Below are positions 43,525 through 52,693 of a stretch of 64,000 nt of DNA, in pieces. Position numbers and translations under genes: made by a program. The stretch is taken from assembly GCF_003234965.1 (NCBI RefSeq), contig NZ_QKVK01000008.1:124001-188000 (forward strand), read 5' to 3'. The notes below the pieces were generated by a model that searched no databases, was not told the origin of the DNA, and saw only the letters and a program-made list of their open reading frames with translations. The DNA comes from Aestuariivirga litoralis. GTDB taxonomy: Bacteria; Pseudomonadota; Alphaproteobacteria; Rhizobiales; Aestuariivirgaceae. Position 1 is the stretch's first letter; each line of letters opens with the position of its first letter.

Positions 43525-45183
43525 CTACTTGTGCCCTAAGCGCGCGATATCTTCAGATGTCCCAGCGAGCTCCAGCAAAACATTTGCCCTGCTAGTAGCA
43601 ACATAAATGAGATCTGGGTCAGTCAGCCCCTCAAGCCCGATCAGGAAGACGCAAGGGCGCGATAGACCCTTGAAGCGTCGCACCGTGTCGAAAACAATGT
43701 GATCCGGCCGAATGTCATCAGAGCGGCATGTTGGTCGTCCAGCTATCTTGTCCGGCATTTCCGACGAGGAGCGCCCGGTTCCAAGGAGCACTGCAATTTG
43801 CCCTGGTGAGACCTGACCAGAGCTAAGGAGTTGGGAAATACGTTCACTCACTCGTGAAAACGCTGCTTCTCCATTGCTGCAGACCAGGCTACCCACAGGC
43901 TCACCCTCTGGTCCAGTAGGGGTGCTCCGACGTCCTTCATACCACTTTGCCATCAAAGCGTGAATTCGTCGTGTATTGCGGAGATTTCTCGTCAATGCGA
44001 TCGACGAGACTGGGAGTGCATCTATGAATCCTCTCTCTGGAGAAAACAGGCGCTGGTTGTCGTCATAGAATACATAGAAGTGACCCGCTTCCGGATCCTT
44101 GATTGTGAGACGCAGGGCATGCAGCCAAGAGTCAAGAAAATCCTGCCCCTCATCGACGATGATTGTTTCGAAGCACAGGCTTGGATCTCTGCTGACAGCC
44201 TCAACAAGTGCCTCAGGAAGTGCGCGATCAAACAATGTCTGATCTACTTCGGACGGCATATTGACACCGGTCTTCTTCGCGAAAGTGCGGCACAGAGAGT
44301 GGAAGCTGGCCGCAACAAGGCCATCGTGACCTTCGCATAGTGTACGTAGATAAGCAGCCAGCGGAGCATTGAAGCAAGTCAGCAGCGTACGCCTACCTTC
44401 AGCAGCTGATCTAACGGCCTTCTCGACAGCAAGCACTGTCTTGCCACTTCCGGCTCCCCCTGAAATCGCCATTTCCTTGTTGTCGGCAAGAGAATCGAGG
44501 ATCCAGGCTTGCTCGGCTGTCAGTCGCTCGATGATTCGCGCATCGTCGGCAAGGCTCATGCCGATATGCGCCTTTAACTCAAAATGGCTAGCCAGAAGTT
44601 CTTCCAACGCCCTCAAACCATCCACGCCGAGGGGGCTTTCACGCGTTTCGCTGCCTTCGGTCATTCGACGGCGAATCCATCGATCAAGAGTGTCCATTTC
44701 ATCCCCGAACGCAATAATGTCGAGTGGCGCGTCAGGTGCCAGCGCTCGCGAGGGACGGACGCTGCCAGGAAGTATCGCGCCGTGTCTTGCTCGTATGAAA
44801 CGACCCTCGAGCGCTCTGCTTGCTCCTAGGCGCTTCAGGAAATGATACTTGCTGCTCCGTGCCTGAGCCAACGGGTTCTTGATCCTGAATCTGAACCCGT
44901 CGCGGTCCTCACTGATCCACTGACCATCGTTCTCTCTGCAACTCACTCTCCCGCCTTTAACCTCGAGAAACAGGAGACCGTACTCAGGGTGTGCGACGAT
45001 GAAATCAGCCTCTCCGTCAAACTGGTTGCCATCTCGATCCGCTTCATACCATGACCGAGAATAGTAGCAGTTGTAGTCCCCTGGGAGTTTGTCTCTTATA
45101 CGCTCGTAGACACGAACTTCAGATGACAATTTCGTATTGCTCAGGATGTGTTCGGGCAATTCCCTAGGATACATTCGCGCCAT
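43525..45183 (-). CDS. NERD nuclease-like domain fused to UvrD-type helicase
   Basis: 552 residues. The N-terminal 150 form a NERD domain (DGEADFIVAHPEYGLLFLEVKGG, the D...ExK pattern of a restriction-like nuclease fold). The rest is a superfamily 1 ATPase: Walker A SGGAGSGKTVLAVEKA near 243, Walker B IIVDEGQDF near 343, and RFKGLSRPCVFLIGLEGL near 505. NERD-helicases are thought to act on DNA in defence or repair. It starts 2 bases after drmB ends, so it belongs to the drmA-drmB operon; it is not a standard DISARM subunit. Confidence 0.88.
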   Translation of the reverse strand: MARMYPRELPEHILSNTKLSSEVRVYERIRDKLPGDYNCYYSRSWYEADRDGNQFDGEADFIVAHPEYGLLFLEVKGGRVSCRENDGQWISEDRDGFRFRIKNPLAQARSSKYHFLKRLGASRALEGRFIRARHGAILPGSVRPSRALAPDAPLDIIAFGDEMDTLDRWIRRRMTEGSETRESPLGVDGLRALEELLASHFELKAHIGMSLADDARIIERLTAEQAWILDSLADNKEMAISGGAGSGKTVLAVEKAVRSAAEGRRTLLTCFNAPLAAYLRTLCEGHDGLVAASFHSLCRTFAKKTGVNMPSEVDQTLFDRALPEALVEAVSRDPSLCFETIIVDEGQDFLDSWLHALRLTIKDPEAGHFYVFYDDNQRLFSPERGFIDALPVSSIALTRNLRNTRRIHALMAKWYEGRRSTPTGPEGEPVGSLVCSNGEAAFSRVSERISQLLSSGQVSPGQIAVLLGTGRSSSEMPDKIAGRPTCRSDDIRPDHIVFDTVRRFKGLSRPCVFLIGLEGLTDPDLIYVATSRANVLLELAGTSEDIARLGHK

Positions 45184-45185
45184 GT

Positions 45186-47006
45186 TCAGTGCTGTCCGTC
45201 AAGGAGTTTGCGGAAGAAGCCGAGTGCGGGATTATCGGGCGTGCCGACCAGCAAGCCTCGATCAAGGTGACGGTTGAAGTGCTCGCATGATGTTTCCGGG
45301 AGGAACGTGCAGCAGTGACAGGCTGCTGACCCAGATCCTTCGGAAAGCGAGAGAATTCCACTGCTGCATAGTGGATCGGATGAACACCACTCCAGATTCC
45401 GGAGTGCGGCGAGTAGGATAGGGCCAATCTCGCTGGTTCGGCCCTTTCGCGACAGTCCCCCCAGAGTTCCGTCGGAGTCCGGCGCTGCAGTGTAAAGAAG
45501 AAAGCCGCACATTCCGTCAGACCCAGGTGAACAGTACAACCTCTCACGTATGGAGGCAGTGGAATAGCCGCTGTCGAGTGACAGGCGCTCCGACAGCGCA
45601 TGGGCTGTGGTATGTACAAGGAGTAGTCTTGCTGAAATGGTTATTGGCAATGGGCGATCGTTACCATTGTGGTCTTGCCACGCACGTTCGGCAGCTCGAT
45701 GTGCCGCAGCAGCCCGTTCGGCAACCTCGGGACGACTCTCCCAAGAGAATACGGCGGCTTCGTCGAAGTTGATGAAGATACCTTCTCCCCTGACTTCGAT
45801 TGCCGGTAACCAGTTAAGCTTCTTTTGGGACAAGGGTGCGACGAATGCGCTGTTGTCGGCTGCTTCCGCTGGGCTAAGCCGAGTGAATGCCTTCAGTGCT
45901 CGCACTTCGCGCAGTCTTTCAACTGAGACGACACGGCCCAGGATCCCTGCCAACTCGCTTGGAATATGCTGAGGCGATATCTGAAACTCTGGGAACTCCT
46001 CTCCCTCTGCGCCACCGGAACAGAGCATTAGGTGTTCGTTGGGACGCAAGTCGCCGGTCTTGTCATCCAGAACAGACAGGAGGGTGAGTATTCTCGCAGT
46101 CAACTCTTGATGTTTCATGTCCGGTTCTGGCCATCTAGGATGGATTCGCTTCCGCACAAAATCAGGAAGCTGTGACCGATCGTCCAAAGCAACGATATCC
46201 GGCCAGAAATCCTCTAGCATAGCCCGGAAGGAGCCGCCAAATGGTGGGACATCGAGTGCTGATGAAATAACGGGAAAATAGGCGTTCGAAGCTCCGCGCT
46301 GAATGGCAACTGGTGGGTTGTTGCATGCCACCGGTTGAGCCTTGAGCCAGGGTGATTTACCATCGCAAGGCAGTTTATTAAGGGCGCCCGGTGACAGTGC
46401 ACCGTCAAGATCGCGTTCTGCCTTGCACTCCGTGCAATGGACCTTTAGCCCCTTCAGTCCTGCTCCATCTCCAATAAGCCTCAGGGGTTTTTTCCGGGAG
46501 CAGGATTCGGAATGTTTCGGCCACGACACCCACGGAAAGTCCTGAAGATGTCCAGCTGCGCACGTTACAATGAAGCGGACAGGTACCGCATAGACTTTTC
46601 GTATGCGCTGACCTCGCCCAGAGCTACAAGAGGGGCACCACAGTTCAGGTTTTCCGATCTCGGAACTCCAAGACCTGCTGCGTTGGAGCAGATTACATTT
46701 TGGACATACGTGCCAATCAGGAAAACGATATGCCGGCAGCAAGCGGGGACGCTTGTCTCGGCCTACTTTCTCGTCTCCGACCGGAGGAAGCCTGAATCCA
46801 TTTACTTGAAGTCTTGCTTGGAGTGGTTCGTGGTGAATGCGCTGATCATTGAGGAGGCCCGGTTTGATGGCCAATTGATCCCAAGCCTCAAGGCCAGCCG
46901 CAACTACTGAGACCGGAGCACCATTTTCTCCTCTGAAATCGATAATGGCACCTGGACCATTACCCGTCAGGGCTTGGCTGCGTCGAATCCTGCCAATCGG
47001 TTTCAC
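45186..47006 (-). CDS. drmB: DISARM protein DrmB (DUF1998)
   Basis: 606 residues. The start IGRIRRSQALTGNGPGAIID, the Cys pairs CPKC near 102 and CPSC near 125, VTCAAGHLQDFPWVSW near 153, HTTAHALSERL near 465, and the DUF1998 tail (MCGFLLYTAAPDSDGTLGGL, then CHCCTFLPETSCEHFNR) match DrmB. In DISARM, DrmA and DrmB form the core complex that loads on foreign DNA with a free 5' end (established for the family). It overlaps drmA by 4 bases. Neither the PLD protein DrmC nor a methylase adjoins it here. Confidence 0.9.
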   Translation of the reverse strand: MKPIGRIRRSQALTGNGPGAIIDFRGENGAPVSVVAAGLEAWDQLAIKPGLLNDQRIHHEPLQARLQVNGFRLPPVGDEKVGRDKRPRLLPAYRFPDWHVCPKCNLLQRSRSWSSEIGKPELWCPSCSSGRGQRIRKVYAVPVRFIVTCAAGHLQDFPWVSWPKHSESCSRKKPLRLIGDGAGLKGLKVHCTECKAERDLDGALSPGALNKLPCDGKSPWLKAQPVACNNPPVAIQRGASNAYFPVISSALDVPPFGGSFRAMLEDFWPDIVALDDRSQLPDFVRKRIHPRWPEPDMKHQELTARILTLLSVLDDKTGDLRPNEHLMLCSGGAEGEEFPEFQISPQHIPSELAGILGRVVSVERLREVRALKAFTRLSPAEAADNSAFVAPLSQKKLNWLPAIEVRGEGIFINFDEAAVFSWESRPEVAERAAAAHRAAERAWQDHNGNDRPLPITISARLLLVHTTAHALSERLSLDSGYSTASIRERLYCSPGSDGMCGFLLYTAAPDSDGTLGGLSRKGRTSEIGPILLAALRNLEWCSSDPLCSSGILSLSEGSGSAACHCCTFLPETSCEHFNRHLDRGLLVGTPDNPALGFFRKLLDGQH

Positions 47007-50000
47007 TGCGCTGCTCCCCTGTCCGATCCACCTTCCAACAGAACGTAGGACACTGACGCTTCAACGGAACGTAGTGAGTTGGGTGTCGGTGTCTGCCCGC
47101 TAAAGCGAGCCCTGTTTCCTCGCTCGGCGGCTGATTCCGCTGAAGCCAGGAGAGCGTCATCGTAATCATTCCAGTAGTTAGTTAAACCCTGTCGATCGAA
47201 CCATGCGTCAAGAAATGCATTGAGTTGAGCGCGCGCAGCCGTCGCTTCTGCGGAATCAATCCGCTCGATCCGGGCAATGATTACTTCCAAAAGTGCTTCA
47301 ACTTCCTGTTGATGCTGCGCTATCGCGCCAGGATCCTGCATGCCTCTCACCAGATGGCGGACCATGGCAACATATGGCGCGTGCAGCGCGCGATCACGCG
47401 CGCGGGGTGCGAAAGGAGTTACGCTTGTGGCCTCTACATCCCGATAGAGACTGCGATGCCAACTGGCAAATGTCTCATACCGGCTGCGGTCGCGGGACTT
47501 GGCCGCGTTGAACAGCGTGACAACAAGACCGGGAGCCTTCTGGCTCCTCCCGACCCGACTTGTGGCCTGAATGTACTCGGCAATCGTCTTTGGTTGACCG
47601 TTGACAACCATCAAACCCAGTCGAGAAACATCCATTCCAACGGATATCATGTTACTAGCCAGAACGATGTCGACGTGGTTCGGCTCGTTCCAGGTTCGCT
47701 CAAGGTCTTTCAGGTACCTTGGAATATCACTGGATCGCACACGGCTTGTCAGTTCGATCTGCATGCCGGCATCGCGCTCGGATTCACCGGGCCTGCGCGC
47801 TGCATATTCACGCACGCTGCGGGCAACGTCGTCGCGCATCAGAACGAGTGCGCCACCTAGCTCCCTCAGTGAATTGAAGTAATTGACGAGAGTCCAGTAT
47901 CCATCGCGCTTATCCGGAGCCAACGTCTGATCGGTAGCCGCCTGCAGCAGAGAAGCCGCGACTGCTTGTTGAGTGAACTTGGCCGAGCGGCCGACAGTAG
48001 AGATACCTATGTAGCGACGTCCAGCCACACTACGGTCCTCGATGGCGAAACCTGAATTGGTGTGATCTAGTCCAGGCGGGGGGAATTGAAAGGAGCGTCG
48101 ATCGAACAGAGCCTTGATCTGATCGTCCGCCCTTCGGATTGTTGCCGTTGATCCAATGACCTTCGCTCGGGCGCCGGATGCCGATCGGCAAAGTTCATCA
48201 ATTGCCGTTTCATATAGACCAGCAAGGCTTCCTAGCGGGCCTGAGATCAAGTGGAGTTCGTCCTGGATCACCAGTTCAGGCGGCTCTGTAGGCGTCCCGA
48301 TTCCGAACAGATAGCCAGTCTTCTGATTTCGAGTGATTTGAGCGTACTTGTCGACCGTTCCGATCACAAGAGTTGGCTGTTCGCGATAGACATCCTCATC
48401 GACCGTCCAGATCGGAAGGAGCTTAAGCACTTGCCCAACATAGCAAGAACTAGTCAGGCAGCGCACTTCTACACGGCTCTTGTCTACCGAGATCCTCCAG
48501 TCGAGTGCCTCGTGACAGCAAGGGCAGCTCTGCAACTGAGCAGGAGAGCTCTCTGCATCTGTACCCAGTACCTTTTCTGCCTGCTCGACAGTGTTGGGTG
48601 TGGCTCCCTCGCCAACCCAGAGCCCAAGGGAGATGGGGACATCTGATGCAAAGTGCGAGGGCAGAGGTGCCTCTATCAGAGTTGACTTGCCGAGCCTCAC
48701 CATCTCACAGGCGCAGATGAGGGCCGCTGCACGCTCGAACTGCTGTATTGTGAGCAGTCGAAGTGTATATCGCATAAACGTCGTCACGCCCGCGCCCCCG
48801 GGATTTCCCTTGGCGCGGATACGACGGAGGAAGATCGTGAAGGCCGTCAGCAGCAGATAGGCTTCCGTTTTTCCACCGCCCGTTGGAAACCACAGTAGAT
48901 CCATCGTCTCACGATCAGGGGAATCGGATGTGGCGATCGACTCAAGGCAAAGGAGCGCAAAGCCGAGTTGAAAAGGCCGCCACGACAGTTCGGGAGGCTG
49001 AGGATTGACACGCCATGAATACTGAAGCGCAAGTGCAGCGTTCGCTAGCCGGAATGCAGTCATCACATCAGATGATGATCTGAGCAGTTCGATGCCCGCT
49101 CGCATCCGCTGTTCAGCGGCTTGACAGCGATGTAGGTGTTGCTGGGCTTGCTCTGAGAATTCATGAGGTATCCCGATTGCTTCGCCTGCCATCCTCGAAA
49201 TCCAGCGAGAGTAGGCGTCGACAAATGATCCCAGTCCATTCAAAAGAGTGGCACCGCTCTCTGATGCAAGCCAGGATGCTCCGAGTGGCATCCTCGCACT
49301 TGTGCTCCGGAACTCGATGTCGCCCTCTGCGCTAACAACATGTACGGTGGCCTCGGGGAACCAGCTTGTCGTGATCCGATGAACAATGCCGTCAATGGGC
49401 TCGTCCCACATGGCTGAACAAGTGTGGCCAACCCCGAATTGCTGAACGTGGCGATAGAGTAGGGCTGATGTGCGTACATCGTCATCTCCCGACGCCGGTC
49501 CGGCTTTGTCTGGCTTGGGAACAAAACTGCATTCACTCTCACACTCAACATCCATCGAGAATTGAAAAATTGCAGCCTCTTCGTTCGCGGAACGGCTTCT
49601 TGCCTCAGTCACTCGTGCGTCGTTGGTCGCAGCCAGCGTGATCAGCAGAATTTCACCCCAAGAAACAATTCTGCAGTGCAGCGACACCCCTGCAAAACCG
49701 ATGCCTGCGAGGCTGATTACCGGAGCCGCTTGCTTCCGCAATTCCGCCACCTCTAGGGCGACTTCGGCGGAGTGCGGCTCACGCCTCCATTTCTGTGCGC
49801 GTCTTCTGGGGGAATCGATTGCTTCTTCAGCGCCGACTTCTGGTCTGTAGCGAGCTCCCTTAACTCTAACGCGCAACCTCGGTGCCGAACCACTCGGCTG
49901 GATCGCGAAGGAGAGGCCAGCAGAGCTTGGCCGAAAGGCCGAGATCGCCTTCACCCCATCGAGGGCAGTACCTACAGAATCGGAATCGTCAGCATCGCTC

Positions 50001-50161
50001 GCCTCATCATCATCCTCAGGCTGAGTGGTCGTACGTGGAGGGAAGAGTATCCCTGTCATATATCGATCGGTGGGCCGATCCGAAATCAATTCATCTGGTG
50101 CCTCAGGACCAATGAGATCGACCTTCATTCTATCCAGTAAAGTGTCGCGCGCGTCAGTCAT
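47003..50161 (-). CDS. drmA: DISARM helicase DrmA
   Basis: 1052 residues. The N-terminus has the DrmA pattern (MKVDLIGPEAPDELI, then PTDRYMTGILFPP) followed by an acidic linker. Walker A is WFPTGGGKTEAYLLL near 427, the DELH box (IQDELHLISGPLG) near 637, and motif VI is QATSRVGRSQKAPGLVV near 867, then RYETFASWHRSLYRDVEATS as in known DrmA. It unwinds or translocates DNA together with DrmB. It overlaps drmB and lies 29 bases after the UvrD-like gene. Confidence 0.92.
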   Translation of the reverse strand: MTDARDTLLDRMKVDLIGPEAPDELISDRPTDRYMTGILFPPRTTTQPEDDDEASDADDSDSVGTALDGVKAISAFRPSSAGLSFAIQPSGSAPRLRVRVKGARYRPEVGAEEAIDSPRRRAQKWRREPHSAEVALEVAELRKQAAPVISLAGIGFAGVSLHCRIVSWGEILLITLAATNDARVTEARSRSANEEAAIFQFSMDVECESECSFVPKPDKAGPASGDDDVRTSALLYRHVQQFGVGHTCSAMWDEPIDGIVHRITTSWFPEATVHVVSAEGDIEFRSTSARMPLGASWLASESGATLLNGLGSFVDAYSRWISRMAGEAIGIPHEFSEQAQQHLHRCQAAEQRMRAGIELLRSSSDVMTAFRLANAALALQYSWRVNPQPPELSWRPFQLGFALLCLESIATSDSPDRETMDLLWFPTGGGKTEAYLLLTAFTIFLRRIRAKGNPGGAGVTTFMRYTLRLLTIQQFERAAALICACEMVRLGKSTLIEAPLPSHFASDVPISLGLWVGEGATPNTVEQAEKVLGTDAESSPAQLQSCPCCHEALDWRISVDKSRVEVRCLTSSCYVGQVLKLLPIWTVDEDVYREQPTLVIGTVDKYAQITRNQKTGYLFGIGTPTEPPELVIQDELHLISGPLGSLAGLYETAIDELCRSASGARAKVIGSTATIRRADDQIKALFDRRSFQFPPPGLDHTNSGFAIEDRSVAGRRYIGISTVGRSAKFTQQAVAASLLQAATDQTLAPDKRDGYWTLVNYFNSLRELGGALVLMRDDVARSVREYAARRPGESERDAGMQIELTSRVRSSDIPRYLKDLERTWNEPNHVDIVLASNMISVGMDVSRLGLMVVNGQPKTIAEYIQATSRVGRSQKAPGLVVTLFNAAKSRDRSRYETFASWHRSLYRDVEATSVTPFAPRARDRALHAPYVAMVRHLVRGMQDPGAIAQHQQEVEALLEVIIARIERIDSAEATAARAQLNAFLDAWFDRQGLTNYWNDYDDALLASAESAAERGNRARFSGQTPTPNSLRSVEASVSYVLLEGGSDRGAAQ

Positions 50162-50190
50162 TCCAACTCTCCAGGCAACGTGATCCCTGC

Positions 50191-52617
50191 TTAGCGGGGG
50201 ATGGTGGCAAAGCCACCCAAAAGAGGCATGATCGCAATGCTTGGTGCTTCCCCGGGACGCGCTGGTACGACAACCGTAGTTGCGCCAACGATGGATATCG
50301 CACCAATTACATCCGGAAGTGGGGCCCCGGGTTCGACTTGCCGCAATGACTGCACTATCTCGATAAACTGTTCAGATAGAACTCCAATCGCAGTCCCCTC
50401 ACGATCTCCCATTCTCACGATAAGTCTGCCGTTGGAGTCAGGGTATGCAGCTACTTGGGGGCCATCTAGCGATGCTTGCCATATCGCTGAGATAGTCTCC
50501 GCCTCACTGGTCATATGTCCGGAACGCATAAATTCGGTCCAGTCTGCAAGGTCCCCCTCCAGACCGACTTCGATGAGGCGGCTATCACGACGAGCGGCCC
50601 AGTAGCGCTCAGGAGTCCCAATGGTGTAGAATTGTCTTGGGTTGATCCACCCTGTTCGGAGTTCCGAGCTCGCCCGCGTTGCCCCAACATAAAGGGTGCG
50701 TGCCTCCTCCGCCCAGTCCACCGTGTCGCCGTGGGGGGCTCGAGTGAGCAATAGCATCACCTTTTCGGCCTCCCTCCCCTTGATGGCGTGGATCGTAGAG
50801 AGTAGCGGCCCCGACCTTCCTTCATAGTCAGTTACAAGGTCTAGTGGAGGATCGGCAAGAGCTTCGGCAACGTGGCCGACTGATATGTCACCGCGTCCGG
50901 ACGCATCTAGATCAAGCAGTATGTTCCAGCAGTCTGCGGCATCGCGCTGCGGTGCAGGTCTAATCTCAGAATAAAGGAACTGAAAGCCATCTTGCGATAC
51001 TCTGGACGTAGCCGGTAAACCACCAAGCAAGGAACCAATCCACGGTTCGATCCTCTGAGGGCGATCAGATAGTCTGACGCGGTAGCTCCGACCCGCCGCA
51101 CGCAACTCCTCAGCTGCTGTGTAGAGACCGCGACGACTTCTAGTTAAAATGAGACCACTTGCCGTAGATGCATGGCTCGCAAAGCTTGTCACGTCCCTCT
51201 CTATGGTCGCTGTTCCAATCTGCTCTCTAACAAGAAGATAATTGTCCCTCGAGCCAACAACATCGGCTTTCAGCGTCTTGCGAATTGAGCCGAACATGCT
51301 CTTCAAGGCCGCAGTTCGAGTGCGATAATCGTGTTCAAGTTGATCACTGGTAAAATCGGAACGCTTCGCAACAGTTGTTAGAAATGTGGCACCCGTCTTG
51401 TCTCTGTATTGGTATCCATAAATCGATTGGGCAAAATCTCCGAAGACAGTTATGCCGCATGTTGGGGCCAATAAGTCTAGGAGCGCCCCACACATGTGCT
51501 CGCGATCCCCCACCAGATCCTGGGCTTCATCAATGATCACATGTTCGAGTTGGCCCATCGCGTCTACCACGACTGGGTTATTCGAGCGCAATAGCTTCGT
51601 AGCAGCCTGAATGGTTGCGTCATGGCCGCCGGAATTGCCAAGGCCAACTGCTGCAAGTAGGCGTGCAGCAAATGAGTCGAAAGTTCTGACCTGCAAGGAT
51701 GCCACGTTCGGAGTGTTATCGAGGCGTCTTTGAATTCTGTTTCGAAGTTCAGCAACCGCAATACGCGTAAAGCTTAGAATCAGGATACGCGCTGGAGCAA
51801 GATCGTCGTTCTGTACCAAGGAAATGACACGTTCGCAGGCCACATGAGTCTTCCCGCTACCAGGCCCGGCCTCAATAACCAATCTGGAGTCCGAAGTTGC
51901 TTGCACCACACGCAGTTGGCTTTTGTCCAAAATCTGTGCGTCATATGAGGGGGAGTCCACTGGTGCGCAGTCGAACCACTCATTGAGGAACTCTGTGTTG
52001 GCCTCACTCATCGACCACCTTTGCTCCGCAGGATCGAACGATCCACAGAGGAGGATAGCTCTACGCAGAGAGCGAGGCATCGGAGTATCGCTCGTCCAGC
52101 TTCCTGCCGGTTCGAGCCTACCTCGGCTCCCTAACATCCTTGGCTCGTCTGACGCTGCAAGGACTTCGACGAGGGTCTCTGTTGCTTGACCTGTGGTCTC
52201 TGGAAAAAATCTGTCGGATCCAGCCGAAGGCGGGACCCCGTGATCCCCGAGCGCGACGACCTTTCCGTCCGGAAGAGCGACGCGACGCTCTGGCAGAGCC
52301 ACCAGAACACGGTCGCCCCGCACCGTTCCGAAGCCTATGTCCTGCATCTCGCACAGAAGATCGATCACTCCTTCCACCTGTGACATTGCCTGATGCCTGT
52401 CGGCGTCACCAATAAACTGCGAAACCCAGTCAGCGACCGCAGCTCGGCCGACTCCACGACGTGCATGTACAATGTGCCGGACCAAATCCGCGATAACTCT
52501 CAAAGTCGAGGGCCCATACAGATTGGGAACGTGGGGTCCGGTGGAAATCATATTCTCTGAAATCAAAAAATACCTCTCGAGAAATCGTCCAAATATGATT
52601 GACCTTTGGTAAGACAT
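50191..52617 (-). CDS. UvrD/PcrA-type helicase
   Basis: 808 residues. After an unassigned N-terminal region of about 230 residues come the superfamily 1 motifs: Walker A VIEAGPGSGKTHVACERV near 249, LILSFTRIAVAELRNRI, Walker B HVIIDEAQDLVGD near 359, TVFGDFAQSIYGYQY, LEHDYRTR, and LLSTIHAIKGREAEKVML near 610. The long N-terminus differs from housekeeping UvrD and may bind a partner. It is first gene of the drmA operon and diverges from the 52694 gene across only 76 bases. Confidence 0.9.
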   Translation of the reverse strand: MSYQRSIIFGRFLERYFLISENMISTGPHVPNLYGPSTLRVIADLVRHIVHARRGVGRAAVADWVSQFIGDADRHQAMSQVEGVIDLLCEMQDIGFGTVRGDRVLVALPERRVALPDGKVVALGDHGVPPSAGSDRFFPETTGQATETLVEVLAASDEPRMLGSRGRLEPAGSWTSDTPMPRSLRRAILLCGSFDPAEQRWSMSEANTEFLNEWFDCAPVDSPSYDAQILDKSQLRVVQATSDSRLVIEAGPGSGKTHVACERVISLVQNDDLAPARILILSFTRIAVAELRNRIQRRLDNTPNVASLQVRTFDSFAARLLAAVGLGNSGGHDATIQAATKLLRSNNPVVVDAMGQLEHVIIDEAQDLVGDREHMCGALLDLLAPTCGITVFGDFAQSIYGYQYRDKTGATFLTTVAKRSDFTSDQLEHDYRTRTAALKSMFGSIRKTLKADVVGSRDNYLLVREQIGTATIERDVTSFASHASTASGLILTRSRRGLYTAAEELRAAGRSYRVRLSDRPQRIEPWIGSLLGGLPATSRVSQDGFQFLYSEIRPAPQRDAADCWNILLDLDASGRGDISVGHVAEALADPPLDLVTDYEGRSGPLLSTIHAIKGREAEKVMLLLTRAPHGDTVDWAEEARTLYVGATRASSELRTGWINPRQFYTIGTPERYWAARRDSRLIEVGLEGDLADWTEFMRSGHMTSEAETISAIWQASLDGPQVAAYPDSNGRLIVRMGDREGTAIGVLSEQFIEIVQSLRQVEPGAPLPDVIGAISIVGATTVVVPARPGEAPSIAIMPLLGGFATIPR

Positions 52618-52693
52618 TAGTCAACCTCGCCATGGGAGGATTTGGTCTCTTGTCGGCATATGGCGGTGGCAGTCCCGCGGGTATGGAGGACTG
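52618..52693. promoter_or_regulatory. Compact divergent promoter region
   Basis: Seventy-six bases separate the UvrD-like start (52617, minus) from the 989-residue gene (52694, plus), whose ribosome site is GGAGGACTG. No clear -10/-35 pair is visible. The spacing suggests both arms of the cluster are controlled together. Confidence 0.4.
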
